This document shows positions 52,301 through 62,533 of a stretch of DNA of 64,000 nucleotides, piece after piece. Where the stretch lies: assembly GCA_030248215.1 (NCBI GenBank), contig JASANG010001500.1:62001-126000 (forward strand), in the 5' to 3' direction. The notes beneath the pieces are model-generated. The model searched no databases. It saw only the letters and a list, made by a program, of their open reading frames with translations, and was not told the origin of the DNA. The translations under genes and the position numbers were made by a program. This DNA comes from Enoplolaimus lenunculus (lineage: Eukaryota; Nematoda; Enoplea; Enoplida; Thoracostomopsidae). Numbering within the stretch: the first letter of the stretch is position 1; each line of letters begins with the position of its first letter.

Positions 52301-55300
52301 TTGCAGAGCGAAGAGGTGTCCGAGATGCAAGTGCGCAAAGAATTGGCAGAAAAACGGCTTCAGACAACTGGAAAAGAAGGAGATGAACGCGTTTTAAAAT
52401 TGGAACGAAAATTAGATGAATATTCGATTGATGTGAAAAGAAAAGAAAAGTCAGTAACGAAATGAATGATAATGGAAAATGAGCAATGTTTCAAATTTCA
52501 GTTGGTATTTTATTTTTATTTGAAACAAAAACGACCATCTTAGTATTGGTGTTGAGGTTCAAAGGTTCATGTTGTATCATTCTTCTCCGATGCTTTATGA
52601 AAAACCATAGTTAAAACCTTGCCGAATAAGCTAGTTTCGATCGTGCAGACATTAGTATACATATTTGTTGTTGCCATTAGTATACATATTTGCTCATGTT
52701 CTTTTGTTGTGATTTTTATGTTTGTTAAATTACTTTACTGTTTCAGAGAGTTTGAACAGACCATTGATACTTTGCAACAAGACATCGACGCGTTGGAGAA
52801 GAAAAACGCAGAATTGAAAGAGCAAATAAAGATGCTGACAAAGAAAGCATTGCTGCAAGGCATGGCGAATCAGACTGGTAAGTTTCAACTAGGCAATCGA
52901 CATGGTTAACATGGGCCAAGCAATCACCATCATGAGTGGTTTGTTGTGGGATCGTGACATTTCTGGTGTACGTTTTTGGAAGAAGCTTACAGTTTTTTGC
53001 AGTGCTTGATGGCCAAGTTTATTAGCGAAGAAGTTTTGTCTCTAATACGGGTATACAGTAGGACTGACTATTAGTGAAGGTAATACAAATATACAGGAAT
53101 TTCATTGCAGCACATAGCGCTAAAGGGGGATAAAACCCTATAAATATTTGAAAAGTAGGGTTTCTTATGTTACCAACTAAAAATGTCCAAAAACATCTGT
53201 CAAAAATCCTAAACGCGTGAGTGTGGCCCTTGAGTCACCTTCCGGATACGCCCTTGATTTTGGTATACAGGTAAAAGATCGAACGCAGGCTTTTTATAGC
53301 GCGTTCCTTTAGCTATTCTGCCCAAAAAAGTTAAGACCCGAGAAAAGTGCTTAATTTAACTTTTGTGATAAAACTCATATCCTCCTTTTGTACCTAATCT
53401 TTAAAATTTAAACTCGTTGAAAAAGCGTCAACAGGAACACGGTGCATGTCCTGATTAAAATAGTAAAGCTGTTAAATCTTGATTTCTAGAATGCTGATTA
53501 AATCAGTTGATTAATGTCGTATTTTAAGGCTTGACCACAGGCATCGGAGGTAACAACGTTATGACTGCATCAATGACAGCTGCAGTTTCACCAACTGCTG
53601 GCGATTCCCAGTATCTGTTACAGCAAGTAAGAACCAGGTGGTTTTGGGCCGGTGAAAGTATTAGTTTGTTGTGATTAGTTTCCACCCTAATATCATAGGA
53701 TAAAAGCAATCTAAAGAATAGGAAAATTTTGTTAACACTTTAGTTATAGTTGGATATGGTATTTATTTAATTTGCTGTCATGGGTCATTCCGCTTTGTGG
53801 ACCGGAAGTCCAGTCCAGAAGCTGAATAATCAATTTCAAATATCCACTGCGTTATGATGATTTATTCTAAGCAAACTGTCTGTAAAATCAAATCACTCTC
53901 TGAGTTTTTATTGTTTCAGCTGGAACAGTTGCGATCTGCGTTACAAGTAGTTCAGAACGAAAATCACAGGTTGCATTCGACTAAAATGGAGGTACGATTG
54001 TGTTTTGCTTACAATATCTATCAATTGTCAGGTTCGTCGCGGTAAAGCACTATTCATGCGTACAAAGTTTGTTGGTGAAAACTTACACTATTACCAGTTT
54101 TACGAAACGAACTTAATGCGTGTTAGAGGGTCTTTAAACTCATTATTATCTGCGTTGAAGTTTTATTCAAGTTTTGTATTGAAAATTAAAAAATTATTGG
54201 ATTTTCACGGCTATTGTAGAGTTCTCAAACATATATGGTTAAGACTTAGAAAAAGGATTACCCTTTATATTTTGCTTTACGGTTGAGCTTTTAGAGAATG
54301 CTTGACTCACTTCCACCACTCAATGTGCCAAAGAAACCAGTTGGTCTTGCATCACAAAGCGGATTGACAGATTTTGATCAGCAAACGCTGAAAACGCACA
54401 ATGAAATTAATGTGCTGCAACGCGAAGTTAATAAATTACAAAAGGTAAGTCAAACCATAGGAATACTACTGTTGTTTTTGCGTAATATTATCACATTTAG
54501 ATGCGATGAAATAATATTAATAAAATGTTGTAGTATATACCCTCCTTTGGGACAGTCGTAAGTGACTGTCCCTAGCTAGGGTTTTCTTGGCGACTAATAT
54601 CGCAAAGTTAAGTGACAAATAAAAAATATCCACGCCGTTCAACTCACATAATAGAGAAAATCTTCGGACCTGATTGAATCCCATTCGACAAACGTTGCCA
54701 TTTGCCAGCGTTGTGTGATGGGACGGTAGCATGTGTACCAACTTAAGCTTCATATACTTTGCTAAGCTCACAAACGCCGCGTTTAAGCTATTCTAACATT
54801 AGCTTAGTTTTTCACCGTGCAATGCTTAGGTATTGGTGCCCTCCCCCATCCCACAAGCTCCTGAACAGTTTGTTATTATACAAGTTACTTCTAGAAGTAG
54901 TTTAATCATTGAAAAATACTAGCCCACAATATAATCATTTCGTTTAAAATGATAATTTGAATACGGAAGTTAGTCCGTAAGGACAGGGCTAACTACTTTG
55001 CAATCATATATTCTTTATGATGCATTAAGGAAACACTATTGATTTCAGCGCGCAACTGGAATTCCGATTCAAAACTAGGTTCGATTCCACAATCCATCAG
55101 AATCTTGAAATTTTAAGCTTAATCTTATTTATTTTTTGTGATATATTGCTTAAAAATTCTCTGTTTCAACAACTGAACTTTTGAAAATAATAACTGATTC
55201 TCAGACTGCAATCGGAATTCCGATTCCGATTAGAATTCCGATATTCCGATTAGAATTCCGATTCAAAACGAATTCCGATTCTGATTGCACAATCAATCGG

Positions 55301-58300
55301 AATTTCCATATTTTAATTTTAGGTCCACTTGATGTGATATGTTGTATAAATCTGCATCATTTATCTATCAAATTGTTTTCGATTAGTTCACTCATTAATA
55401 ATTGATTGTAATTTAGCTTTACATAGCCAAAAAATGGTTGCCAATTTGTTCATGCGACGTTTTTGAGAATTGTTGCCAGCCAACAGACACTCTAAATCAA
55501 TTCCACATAGTCGCAAAATTTGTAGTTCCGATTCCGGTATAAATTTGTTATTCCAATTCTGGTATAATACCGTTCCGTTTTGCACCCTGTTGATTGTAGT
55601 TTAGCTTTGCAAAACTAAAAAACATCGTCAATTTGTTAATGTAAAGTTTTTAGAAAATTGGTTTTAGCCAACACGCGTTGTAACCACAAAATTTATAGTT
55701 CCGAAGTTCATTTCCGCTTTGCTCCCTGCATTCTTATAGCACAACAATAGACAAATATTCATACATACGTACGTTTGCATACGTACATTTAAATCAAGTT
55801 TAAAATCCGACGTTTTTTTATTTCATTCGAAGTTTCAAAGAGCTCGTACCCAATGTAGAGGTATATATAACAATAGTCCCTCTAGAAATGTTATAATTAC
55901 GATGTCCACCTACAAAACATACTATTACGCAACGAAAAACGTACGTACGGAAGCAGACATCGCACAGAAAAGAAAAGTGAATTCCAATAAATTTATTTTA
56001 CTGCAAGGTAGTCAAAAAGCTTCCACACTTACCACCACCATGTATTGCGTCAAGCAACACGAGAATACCGCTGGCAAGAAAATCTCGAATTGCATCGATA
56101 CATCAACTGTAACTTCTTCTTGACTTTCTGAAAAGAAATACAAATCCAAGTGAAAACATATTTCGTGAGATGTAAACCAAAACTAATATATCGGTAATTT
56201 TTAACCTAACTCCGTATTGAACGAAACAAGTTATATCCTAATCTAAACGTATATGCAGTGTAGCCGCTAAGTTTATAAGATAGAAGAACAACTTCTAAAA
56301 ATTGAAGAAAATGCCAACAATACCAACTTAGTTTACTTAAACTACAATCTTAGTAGCGTATAAAATCAATCTTCACATATATACTTTGTAGAGCCAGCAG
56401 GTTTATAACATCCCCGTTGTGTATTGAACCATGTGTTAAGTTTATAAACTGAAATAAATAACCCTCTTCCCCCCATGCTACCTTCTTTTGCTAACGTACC
56501 TATCTGAAACTGTTGGCTGCCAACTGAGCTAACATCAACGTTCAGATCAGGAACAATGTAATACTTGGAAATTTGCTTTGACAAATCAAACATTTTGTTT
56601 GTGATGCGATCACTAGCTGTGTTAAAAACCGCTAATGAAATAGTTACAGTACAAATACACGCCAAATATGCATGGTTATCTTTCAAACATCGGTTCAGTA
56701 AATATCCATAAGAGCATACCGCAAAAATAATAAACACTTCTTAGTGAGACCAGATTCCTTTCAGAGTCAGAAATATTAGGAAATGTTAAACGCGAAGAAC
56801 GAGCTTAAATTCGAAGTTCGAAGCTTCAGTTCCTAAGCATAAAATATAACAGGCCTTTCGCTAACTGGTGATAGATGCTGTTAACCGCCTTCAAAACAAT
56901 GGCCTTGCCGCTCACAGCTGCTACCAGTAACTAACCTCTTTTATCGCAGCGGAACTTGATTCCAAAATCACCCTTCGGACCGCCAGCATTATGACTGGCA
57001 GTCAAAATGATACCACCATTAGTTTTGTATTTTCGAATTACACAGGATACGGACGACGTTGACATGAATCCGTTTTGAGCAACCAACAATTTTTAATCTA
57101 AAAACAACAAAGGTGATTATAGCGTCAAACACAATAGATGCAGAAGATAACATTGTAATTTTCGTACTCTAAAGTCATACTTGATTGACAAGTATTGGCA
57201 AATGTTGCTTATATCGATTTTATCGCTATTACCAGTAGCATATCAGCTCCAAAACAAAAACATGTCCGAATATCGAAACAAAAATTGAAAATAAATTAAT
57301 AAGTAAGCAATAGGTTCAGGTCTTCATGTATTCTTAAAACCATATCACTCACTCCATTCCCAGCCGCAATACAACTTTGAACAACTTCCGGTCCACAATA
57401 ACGTCCATCACTTCCAACAAGCAAAGTTGCACCTTTTTTCGCAGCCCCCAGACCGAGATCAATAACGCATTGAACAAAATTTTCAGTATAGTGAGGTTGT
57501 TGACATACGGGCACCTAAACACTTTTAAATGATGAAAATTACCGCCAATGTTTCATCTGTATTCTAAAAGCCGAGATCCATACAAATTACTACAAAATAA
57601 TGTAATTACGAAAACGAACTTTAGTTTCAAAAGGGAATCAAGTAGTTTCAATTATCAAAAACTGATTATTTACAGAAACGAATTAGAAGTTGTGCATTGT
57701 TGATTGTTGGCAGTATTTGAGTCGTACAAAAGTATCTGTTTATTCAATTAAATTAATTTTTAACTTGGATTTTTGACACGTTTGGAAATGAACTCGAAGC
57801 AAAATATCTACAATTAGATTTGGTTTTGGATTCGGCCAAAATTCTGAATTTGGACCAGTTATGAAAAAGTAGAATCTAAAATCTTAATGCAGCAGAAACA
57901 ATAACTTAGAAGTAGGGATGTGCCGATACCAAAATTTTAAAAATATACCAATACCGAAGCCGATTCCAATTTTAATATAGGATGCTAAAGAACATGTTGA
58001 ATAAATTCGGTAAAAATTTGTGGTTCAGATTTTATTACGCATTCGGTAAAAATTCTGAATTTGGATCAGCTATGAAAAAGTAGAATCTAAAAGCTTAATG
58101 CAGTAGAAACAATAACTTAGAAGTAGGGATATTCCGATACCAAAACTTTTAACGATGTCGATTCTTTTTTTCTAAATATGCCGCTGCCAATACCGATTAC
58201 AATTTTAGTACGCAGTACTAGAAGAAAATATAAGGTCCCACATTACAACACTCTGCGAAGATTTAAACGCTAATCACCATATATTATTATTTTACGAGAA

Positions 58301-61300
58301 CAGTTCATTTTAATTAATTTTTCAAACACAAACGCAAGAGAAGTTACAGTTGCCTTTATTCGCATGTATCAATATATGCCTATAAAAGTTTTGCGTATGG
58401 CATCGCGTTGAAATTCTGAAACAAATTATACTTACATTTAAAATTTGCAACTTTCCAATTCGATTTAAGATTCGGCAAATTAGCAACGGATTCCGATTCG
58501 TTGAAATAGTGGAGGCAATGTCTCTTTTCACCCCCTCCCTCCATCCTAGTAAAAGTTAACAAAACATTACCTTTGCTTCTATTAGGCTATCCAGTTCCGG
58601 CATTTTTCAGTATCCGGTCGCAAAATGATATGTATATGTAATTTGAAAAAAACGAAAACTGTAAAATAAGACCTATCACAAAAAACAAAACAGACATCTC
58701 AGAAACAACTAACTGATTCGGGCAATAGCGTATCCTTTTATATACCTATAATTCAAAGTCCAGATAGGTCAGCGTGGCTGCTAGCACCATCTTGATGCTA
58801 AAATTTAGCTAATCGTGCTAGTTCATTTGAGCTAAACTAGGTTTTAAGACTATAGTCCTAGATAATTTGACCTACAATTAACCTAGACTTTCATCCAAAT
58901 ATAATTTTTACATAATTGTTTTGCTAAAATTGGACAGAGTACCGAATTTTTAAACGAGCACACAGCTCGTTTTACGTAGGTAAACATATAACAACACTAA
59001 CAGATAACAAATACAGCTAGCTTATGTAAACATAAAACAAATAAATATCTGTACATATAGAAGTACATTTGGAGGTGAAAAGTACGGAAGCCGGAGCCTG
59101 AGGTCAGCAAATTTACCGGAGTCGGACGCCGACCTTCGGTTGTATACTGATATATAACTCCTGGTGGTAACAAAGGTTCACATTCGGTATAAATTCCGCA
59201 ATATATATAATTCGAAAAAACCGAAAACCTATAATAAGACCTATGTATCAGAAAAAAGCATAATAGCCATCTCAGAAACAACTGACTGACTCCGACTCTA
59301 GCGCATCCTTTTATACATACCTATAATTCAGAGGCCAGATAGGTATGTGTGGCTGCTAGTACCACCTTGATGCTAAAACGTTGCTAATCGTGTTAGTTCA
59401 TTTGAGGTAAACTAGGTTTTAAGACTAGTGCTTAAGTTCTAGATAATTTGACCTACAATTAACCTAGACTTTTATCAAAAAATAATTTTACGTGATTGTT
59501 TTGCTAAAATTGGACAGAGTACCTAAATTTTAAACGAGCACAAGATAAGAAATACAAAGAAACACAGCTCGCTTTTGCGTAGGTAAACATATATAATAAC
59601 ACAAACAGATAAGAAATACAGCGAGCTTACGTAAACATAATATAAATAAATAAATATAGATACGTCTATTTAAATATATATACATATATAAGTATATATT
59701 GGAGGTGAAAAAGTACGGAAGCCGGAGCCGGCGCTCAGCAAATTTAACACAGCCGGAGGCAGCCCTTCGGTTGTATACTGATATATATATATATAAATCC
59801 TGGTGGCAACAAAGGTTCGGACTCAGTTTTTCGTTTCGATAACATCTACTTATTAATTTTGAGATCCTCAACTGCAAAACATCGTAAGCTTTTAAACATG
59901 TTGCGTTCTGGTGCGTGATTGGTCTTGTATGCATTTCAGAATATAAACCTTCTCTAAATTCGCAAAATGTAGAAAAAATCAAACCAAAAAACTATTTAAT
60001 TTCAAACCTCACCGTTCAGTGGTATGATGTAGGGGCATAACGGGCTCAAAAAACACAAGGCATAACGGACTTAAAAAGAACACTTATCAAAGCATACGAC
60101 AACAATATACCTTAATCTCACTTAAATCGCTGGAAATGCAGTTTAGAAAACGTATTTCAGGGCATTTTTTGCGCAATTTAAACATATCCAAGGTTCTCCG
60201 GCCAACAAACTCCAGAACAACATCAGTAAACGTAGGCAAAAAAATTAAGGCTGCTGAAGTAGCTATCCATGAATCTGTTTAAGGAAAAATATTCAGTAAA
60301 ACTTTCCATTCAACTTCAGCTTTGTTTTTAAATATAAATCTAGGCCCCCATTGTGTAACGTGTAATGCCACGCCCTTAAAGTAACATATGCATGTGCGTA
60401 AGAGATGACTTCATAATATTAAGCGGAAAATTATAGCTGTTACAACGAAATTCTAAAAAATAATTAAAATAACTATCACTCCCTTAATGTAAGAAAGAAA
60501 TTAAATTTACTGAAATTCATCTGTATACACAAAAAATAGAATGGATGAATACTTCTTTTTCTTTGTGACTTTTGATTCTGAAACAACAAATACACCGATT
60601 ATGGTCCGATTGCTCTGAGTACAATGAGTACAAGTAATAGTCGTCAAGAAAACCCCCCTTGGGACAGTTACTTAACACTGTTTCAAGGGTGGTTATATAC
60701 TACTTGTTATTAGTCAAAACCCGAAACCAGAATCAAATGCGTCAGTTATAATGTTGATTTTGGCTGACATCAGAACTATTACGTCTAGAATTGAAACTCA
60801 AAGCGGGTGACTTATAAAACTTTTGTGAAATACCCAGATTTTGCTGGCGCCGGGTTGTTACTGATTCGTTCGATAATAAGACTATAGTCAAATAAAATTT
60901 AACTTTTGAAACTCAAATATATACGTATTAAAGTAGCATGCTTGATTGAATTGAGAATGTTATGCACGCTACGTAGTGTGATGTGTATTTCAGGACACGC
61001 TTGCATTTGTTGCTGGACATCGTGTCGTTGACATTAGCAAACGCAAACCAGGCCACGTTCCAACAATTGAACGCGCGAAACCAGCGTATCAGCTCAATGA
61101 ACAGCTGATGGAAATGAAAAGATTGTCTGAATGGTCGAAAGATGTAAGTCCAAATATTCTCTCGTCATGTGGCTCCATCTAAAACAGTTAAAAAGTATAG
61201 CGTCATCCCAGAATACTTTTCTACATTGATTTACTAGCATAACGACAGTTCACCTTTATTGAAAAATCCTTAGAACAACTATGATTCTGTAATGCGCCGT

Positions 61301-62533
61301 TCACAATATATTTTAAAGCCTGTCACAAAATGTGTCATAAGGTAGGGTTAACGCGTGACAAATTTTAATTCTGTCACGCGCTAACCCTGCCCTAACACTA
61401 TTTTCTGTTAACCCTACTCTAACACTTGTACAAATTGCTCGTGAAAAGCGTTATGGTAGGGTTAACTCTTGTCATCAAATTTAACAAACACAAACAAAAC
61501 AGTTTGTGTATTATTAAGAAGTTACAAACATATAAATGTGTGTCGTCGTAAAATTTTTGCAGCGTTAAGGTAGGGTTGACGCTTTTTTGTGGCAAATTTG
61601 TTATTTTGAGGAAATTTTAGGGAAATTTTGAAATTTGATAAAGCCGTTGAAATGTTTTAGCTCCTCCAGCAAGGTGAGCTGGGTGTGGGCCTGCACCCTC
61701 GCATTCTCGCCCCGGCCAGCCTAAAAATTTTTGTTGCCTCTAGCTTGAGTAAAGTTCCTCAAAGGTGAAATTAAACTGTAAAATTTAGTTTCCAATACCT
61801 ACATCATGCTCAGTTCTGAGAAATTTTGAAACTTTAAATCGTTAACATCTTAAAATTTACACTCAAAATGCCACATTCTGAGGTTTGCGTTAACTCTAGG
61901 TTAACGCGGTGCAAGTTGAGCACCCACCCACAAATAAATAATGTGTGTTAGATATAAACATATAGGGGTAAATTTCGCCTTAACCCTACCTTAACGCTCG
62001 GTACAAAGAACCCTGTGACAAGCGTTAGGTTAGGGTTAACACAAAAAGTGTTAGGTTGGGGTTAACGTGTGACAAATCTAAGATTTGTCACGCGTCAACC
62101 CTACTTTATGACACATTTCGTTGCAGGCTTTAAAATTGTATTGTGAATGGCGCATAAAGGTTTTGGTCTGTGATTGTGCCTGATTAGTCAGCTTCATGAA
62201 CTACGGTGCCAAGCTTTGTTATAGACAACCTCTGCAACACCTTCCACCTTAGCACCGCCATTCCCACAGACCATAGTTATATTTAAGTGCTGTAATAAAC
62301 AGTTGTGTGCATTCCAGCTGAAACTCCGTCTATTGAAACAACGACGTGTTGAGCGTGAGCGAACAGTCGAAGATCGAATAAGATTTACGTCTTCAATCCG
62401 CCCGGATGACTCTATTGTGGTTGGCCGAATCCGGTTGCCAGCAGAAAGCAAATCTCTCGTTGGTCAAACGATTCCCGTACTAATAGATCACGCACAGTTT
62501 GCAGCAATTGCGAAAGCGCTTCAGTCTGTGTAA
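31180..62533 (+). CDS. DCTN1: Dynactin subunit 1 (p150-glued), 32 exons; start-codon exon not found
   Basis: Large dynactin subunit: binds microtubules by CAP-Gly and dynein by a coiled coil. Exons: 31212-31381 (or from 31180), 32312-32483, 33873-33913, 34358-34503, 34883-35201, 36364-36576, 38186-38257, 38754-38838, 39640-39756, 40303-40381, 40512-40671, 41858-41963, 43754-43854, 44145-44234, 44775-44978, 46249-46348, 46617-46702, 47056-47186, 47691-47859, 48127-48258, 48895-49035, 49426-49528, 49990-50092, 51028-51118, 51545-51673, 52307-52449, 52747-52877, 53529-53626, 53920-53991, 54295-54444, 60994-61143, 62318-62533. All phases agree, giving about 1,405 residues (human p150, from memory, about 1,280). 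Two introns appear to use GC donors. The TAA stop is at 62531. Confidence 0.95.
32312..35201 (+). CDS. DCTN1: Dynactin basic Ser/Thr/Pro-rich linker, exons 2-5
   Basis: Four exons after CAP-Gly: 32312-32483 starts IFINGG, matching the human IQVFEDG continuation, and ends [10 protein letters not shown]. 33873-33913 is a 41-base micro-exon ([13 protein letters not shown]). 34358-34503 and 34883-35201 are rich in Ser, Lys, Gln and Thr. In animals this basic, low-complexity linker adds microtubule affinity and is alternatively spliced. The micro-exon and both neighbours keep the frame only in combination, so skipping it alone (41 bases) would break the frame. Confidence 0.88.
32818..33180. mobile_element. 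hAT-like MITE (CAGGGTGCAACCGG family), copy 2
   Basis: This 363-base copy lies in the dynactin intron after exon 2. It begins CAAGGTGCAACCAGAATTCC and ends GAATTACAA-like inverted sequence closing GGTTGCACCCTG. The flanks are GCTCTTGT (32810-32817) and GCTCTCGT (33181-33188), an 8-base duplication with one change. It shares the FTCAC-type interior words (TTTTTCAC, CCGGTAAA) with copies 1 and 3. Confidence 0.88.
35265..35623. mobile_element. hAT-like MITE (CAGGGTGGCAACAAA family), nested in an older repeat
   Basis: The 359-base element starts CAGGGTGGCAACAAAGGTTC and ends inverted as TTTGGTGCCTCCCTG. The flanks are TGTGTAGC (35257-35264) and CGTGTAGC (35624-35631), an 8-base duplication with one mismatch. 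The interior is built from GGATTCGG-type words. The flanking TGTAGC sequence belongs to the small repeat also seen at 752-899, so this element inserted into an older one. It starts 64 bases after the donor of dynactin exon 5. Confidence 0.82.
36364..44234 (+). CDS. DCTN1: Dynactin coiled coil 1 (dynein-binding), exons 6-14
   Basis: 36364-36576 ends in [17 protein letters not shown], nearly the human EEKLETLRLKRAEDK. 38186-38257 is [17 protein letters not shown]. 38754-38838 contains [10 protein letters not shown], joined to 39640-39756 [15 protein letters not shown]. 40303-40381 contains [18 protein letters not shown]. 41858-41963 contains [18 protein letters not shown]. 43754-43854 contains [14 protein letters not shown], and 44145-44234 closes with [12 protein letters not shown]. 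The order and spacing match vertebrate CC1, the antiparallel coiled coil that contacts dynein intermediate chain. Introns hold most of the gene's MITEs and a LINE fragment. Confidence 0.93.
36606..37370. repeat. Inverted copy of the AT-rich repeat cluster, dynactin intron
   Basis: The words TTGAGCGAAGCTCGAACCC, TAGTTAGTAGATAGC and AATCCGTTCAGCGATTCC are the reverse-complement equivalents of words in the cluster at 20440-21565, in the same order when read backwards. It lies in the 1.6 kb intron between dynactin exons 6 and 7. Confidence 0.65.
38911..39241. mobile_element. hAT-like MITE (CAGGGTGCAACCGG family), copy 3
   Basis: 331 bases, beginning CAGGGTGCAACTGGAATTCC and ending TGCCGGTTGCACCCGG. 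Flanked by a perfect 8-base duplication GATTCAGG at 38903-38910 and 39242-39249. It begins 72 bases after the donor of dynactin exon 8. It is shorter than copies 1 and 2 by internal length change. Confidence 0.9.
42170..43440 (-). mobile_element. Broken non-LTR retrotransposon (LINE) fragment in a dynactin intron
   Basis: Minus strand, between dynactin exons 12 and 13. The 5' part (about 43330-43000) encodes an AP-endonuclease piece: [11 protein letters not shown], then in another frame [12 protein letters not shown] and [11 protein letters not shown]. The 3' part (about 42560-42190) encodes a reverse transcriptase piece: [13 protein letters not shown] with the catalytic YADD, then [11 protein letters not shown], and after a gap of some 40-50 missing residues [19 protein letters not shown]. 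Frames change several times and the region linking endonuclease and RT is mostly lost, so it is dead. GC content is clearly higher than the surrounding intron. I do not assign a clade. Confidence 0.88.
43533..43705. repeat. Short relative of the octamer-satellite element
   Basis: The segment contains CTGTCCTGCTGTCCTAACTG, later GCTGTCCCGGGACAATGGGA and GCGTAACATTGGCC. The last two match the junction CTGTCCCGGGACAGCGGAAC and GCGTAACATGGGCC that joins octamers to spacer in the array at 22896-27318. It has only a few octamers, so it looks like an unexpanded copy of the same element. Confidence 0.65.
44775..51118 (+). CDS. DCTN1: Dynactin inter-coil (ICD) region, exons 15-24
   Basis: Exon 44775-44978 is a diverged acidic then Lys-rich stretch ([17 protein letters not shown]). 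Exons 46249-46348 and 46617-46702 give [16 protein letters not shown] and [18 protein letters not shown], matching human LLTAFMPDSFLRPGGDHD and the LLMPRLICKAEL block. 47056-47186 has [13 protein letters not shown] and 47691-47859 [17 protein letters not shown]. 48127-48258 has [11 protein letters not shown]. 48895-50092 covers three further exons ending [19 protein letters not shown]. 51028-51118 has [17 protein letters not shown]. The fold is the globular inter-coil domain of p150, which helps dock the shoulder. Confidence 0.92.
51545..54444 (+). CDS. DCTN1: Dynactin coiled coil 2 and following region, exons 25-30
   Basis: 51545-51673 ends [11 protein letters not shown] and 52307-52449 begins [18 protein letters not shown]. 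The two join without gap or insertion against human IKELKKSLKIK/GEELSEANVRLSLLEKKL, which fixes the unusual donor at 51674 as GC. 52747-52877 has [19 protein letters not shown]. 53529-53626 is a Gly/Ala/Thr-rich linker ending QYLLQQ. 53920-53991 is [18 protein letters not shown]. 54295-54444 contains LDSLPPLNV (human LASLPPLHV). A 6.5 kb intron follows. Confidence 0.93.
51840..52258. repeat. Diverged relative of the 30090-30626 element
   Basis: It contains GCAAAAACTTGCACGTCTGA, TACTTGCAGCTGCAAGTA and TGTCAAGATTCCGAATGAAA, which are reverse-complement counterparts of words in the element at 30090-30626. Two direct 48-base copies of a TTCAGACATTTTGAATTTAT word lie at about 51924-52010. It ends 48 bases before the acceptor of dynactin exon 26, in the intron with the GC donor. 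Confidence 0.55.
54445..56030. other. Repeat-filled 5' part of the 6.5 kb dynactin intron
   Basis: Contains a GAATTCCGATT-rich repeat (about 55040-55600), partly an inverted copy of the element at 21745-22320, whose right end closes TTTTGCACCCTG like the CAGGGTGC MITE family. No exon of dynactin or phosphoglucomutase is visible here. Confidence 0.55.
56033..57514 (-). pseudogene. Truncated phosphoglucomutase-1-like gene, nested in a dynactin intron
   Basis: PGM1 interconverts glucose 1- and 6-phosphate. Four exon-like pieces with splice sites: 57514-57353 ([21 protein letters not shown]), 57097-56936 ([19 protein letters not shown], then [19 protein letters not shown] with the catalytic-serine loop TASHN), 56616-56500 ([24 protein letters not shown]), 56127-56033 (QEEVTVDV, then in another frame [17 protein letters not shown]). 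The second piece has a one-base frame break in an A run at its start; with six A instead of five it would read [10 protein letters not shown] as in PGM1. The fourth loses about 20 residues and shifts frame. The Mg-binding and C-terminal domains, about two-thirds of the enzyme, are absent downstream. Introns are kept, so this is a DNA-level copy, not a retrocopy. No N-terminal KPGTSGLR exon was found. Confidence 0.82.
57825..58150. repeat. Two-copy direct repeat of about 210 bases
   Basis: AAAATTCTGAATTTGGA and TTAATGCAG.AGAAACAATAAC-type sequence with ACTTAGAAGTAGGGAT occurs at about 57838-57945 and again at 58045-58155. Dynactin intron 30; non-coding. Confidence 0.7.
58650..59800. repeat. 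Direct duplication of about 570-630 bases
   Basis: The stretch containing CAGAAACAACTAACTGATTC, GATAATTTGACCTACAATTA, GTACGGAAGCCGGAGCC and CCTTCGGTTGTATACTGATA is present twice, at about 58650-59200 and 59225-59800. The second copy is longer because of AT-dinucleotide runs. The copies differ at a few percent of positions. The right end word GGTGGCAACAAAGGTTCGGA matches the terminus of the MITE at 35265. Confidence 0.8.
60994..62533 (+). CDS. DCTN1: Dynactin C-terminal exons 31-32
   Basis: 60994-61143 encodes [12 protein letters not shown] and [18 protein letters not shown], matching the human THVVDITR... and QLMEQVAQLKSLSD blocks. 62318-62533 encodes [12 protein letters not shown], then [13 protein letters not shown] and the end [10 protein letters not shown] with a TAA stop. 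It corresponds to the small beta-rich C-terminal domain of p150. A large palindromic element occupies most of the intron between them. Confidence 0.93.
61293..62154. mobile_element. Large palindromic element with about 80-base terminal inverted repeats, last dynactin intron
   Basis: 862 bases, starting TGCGCCGTTCACAATATATT and ending in the inverted form ATTGTGAATGGCGCA. The inverted ends extend to GGGTTAACGCGTGACAAATT, about 80 bases with some mismatches. TAA flanks both sides (61290-61292, 62155-62157), a 3-base target duplication as for PIF/Harbinger-type elements. The interior repeats GTTAGGGTTAAC-like words in both orientations. It has no coding capacity and fills most of the 1.17 kb intron. 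Confidence 0.8.

Noticed and set aside
60140-60260. Minus-strand [14 protein letters not shown] frame as the missing N-terminal phosphoglucomutase exon
   Set aside because: Only LRKK matches the expected KPGTSGLRKK; no donor follows.
61350-62110. GTTAGGG/CCCTAAC words suggesting interstitial telomere repeats
   Set aside because: The words are irregular and belong to the interior of the palindromic element, in both orientations.
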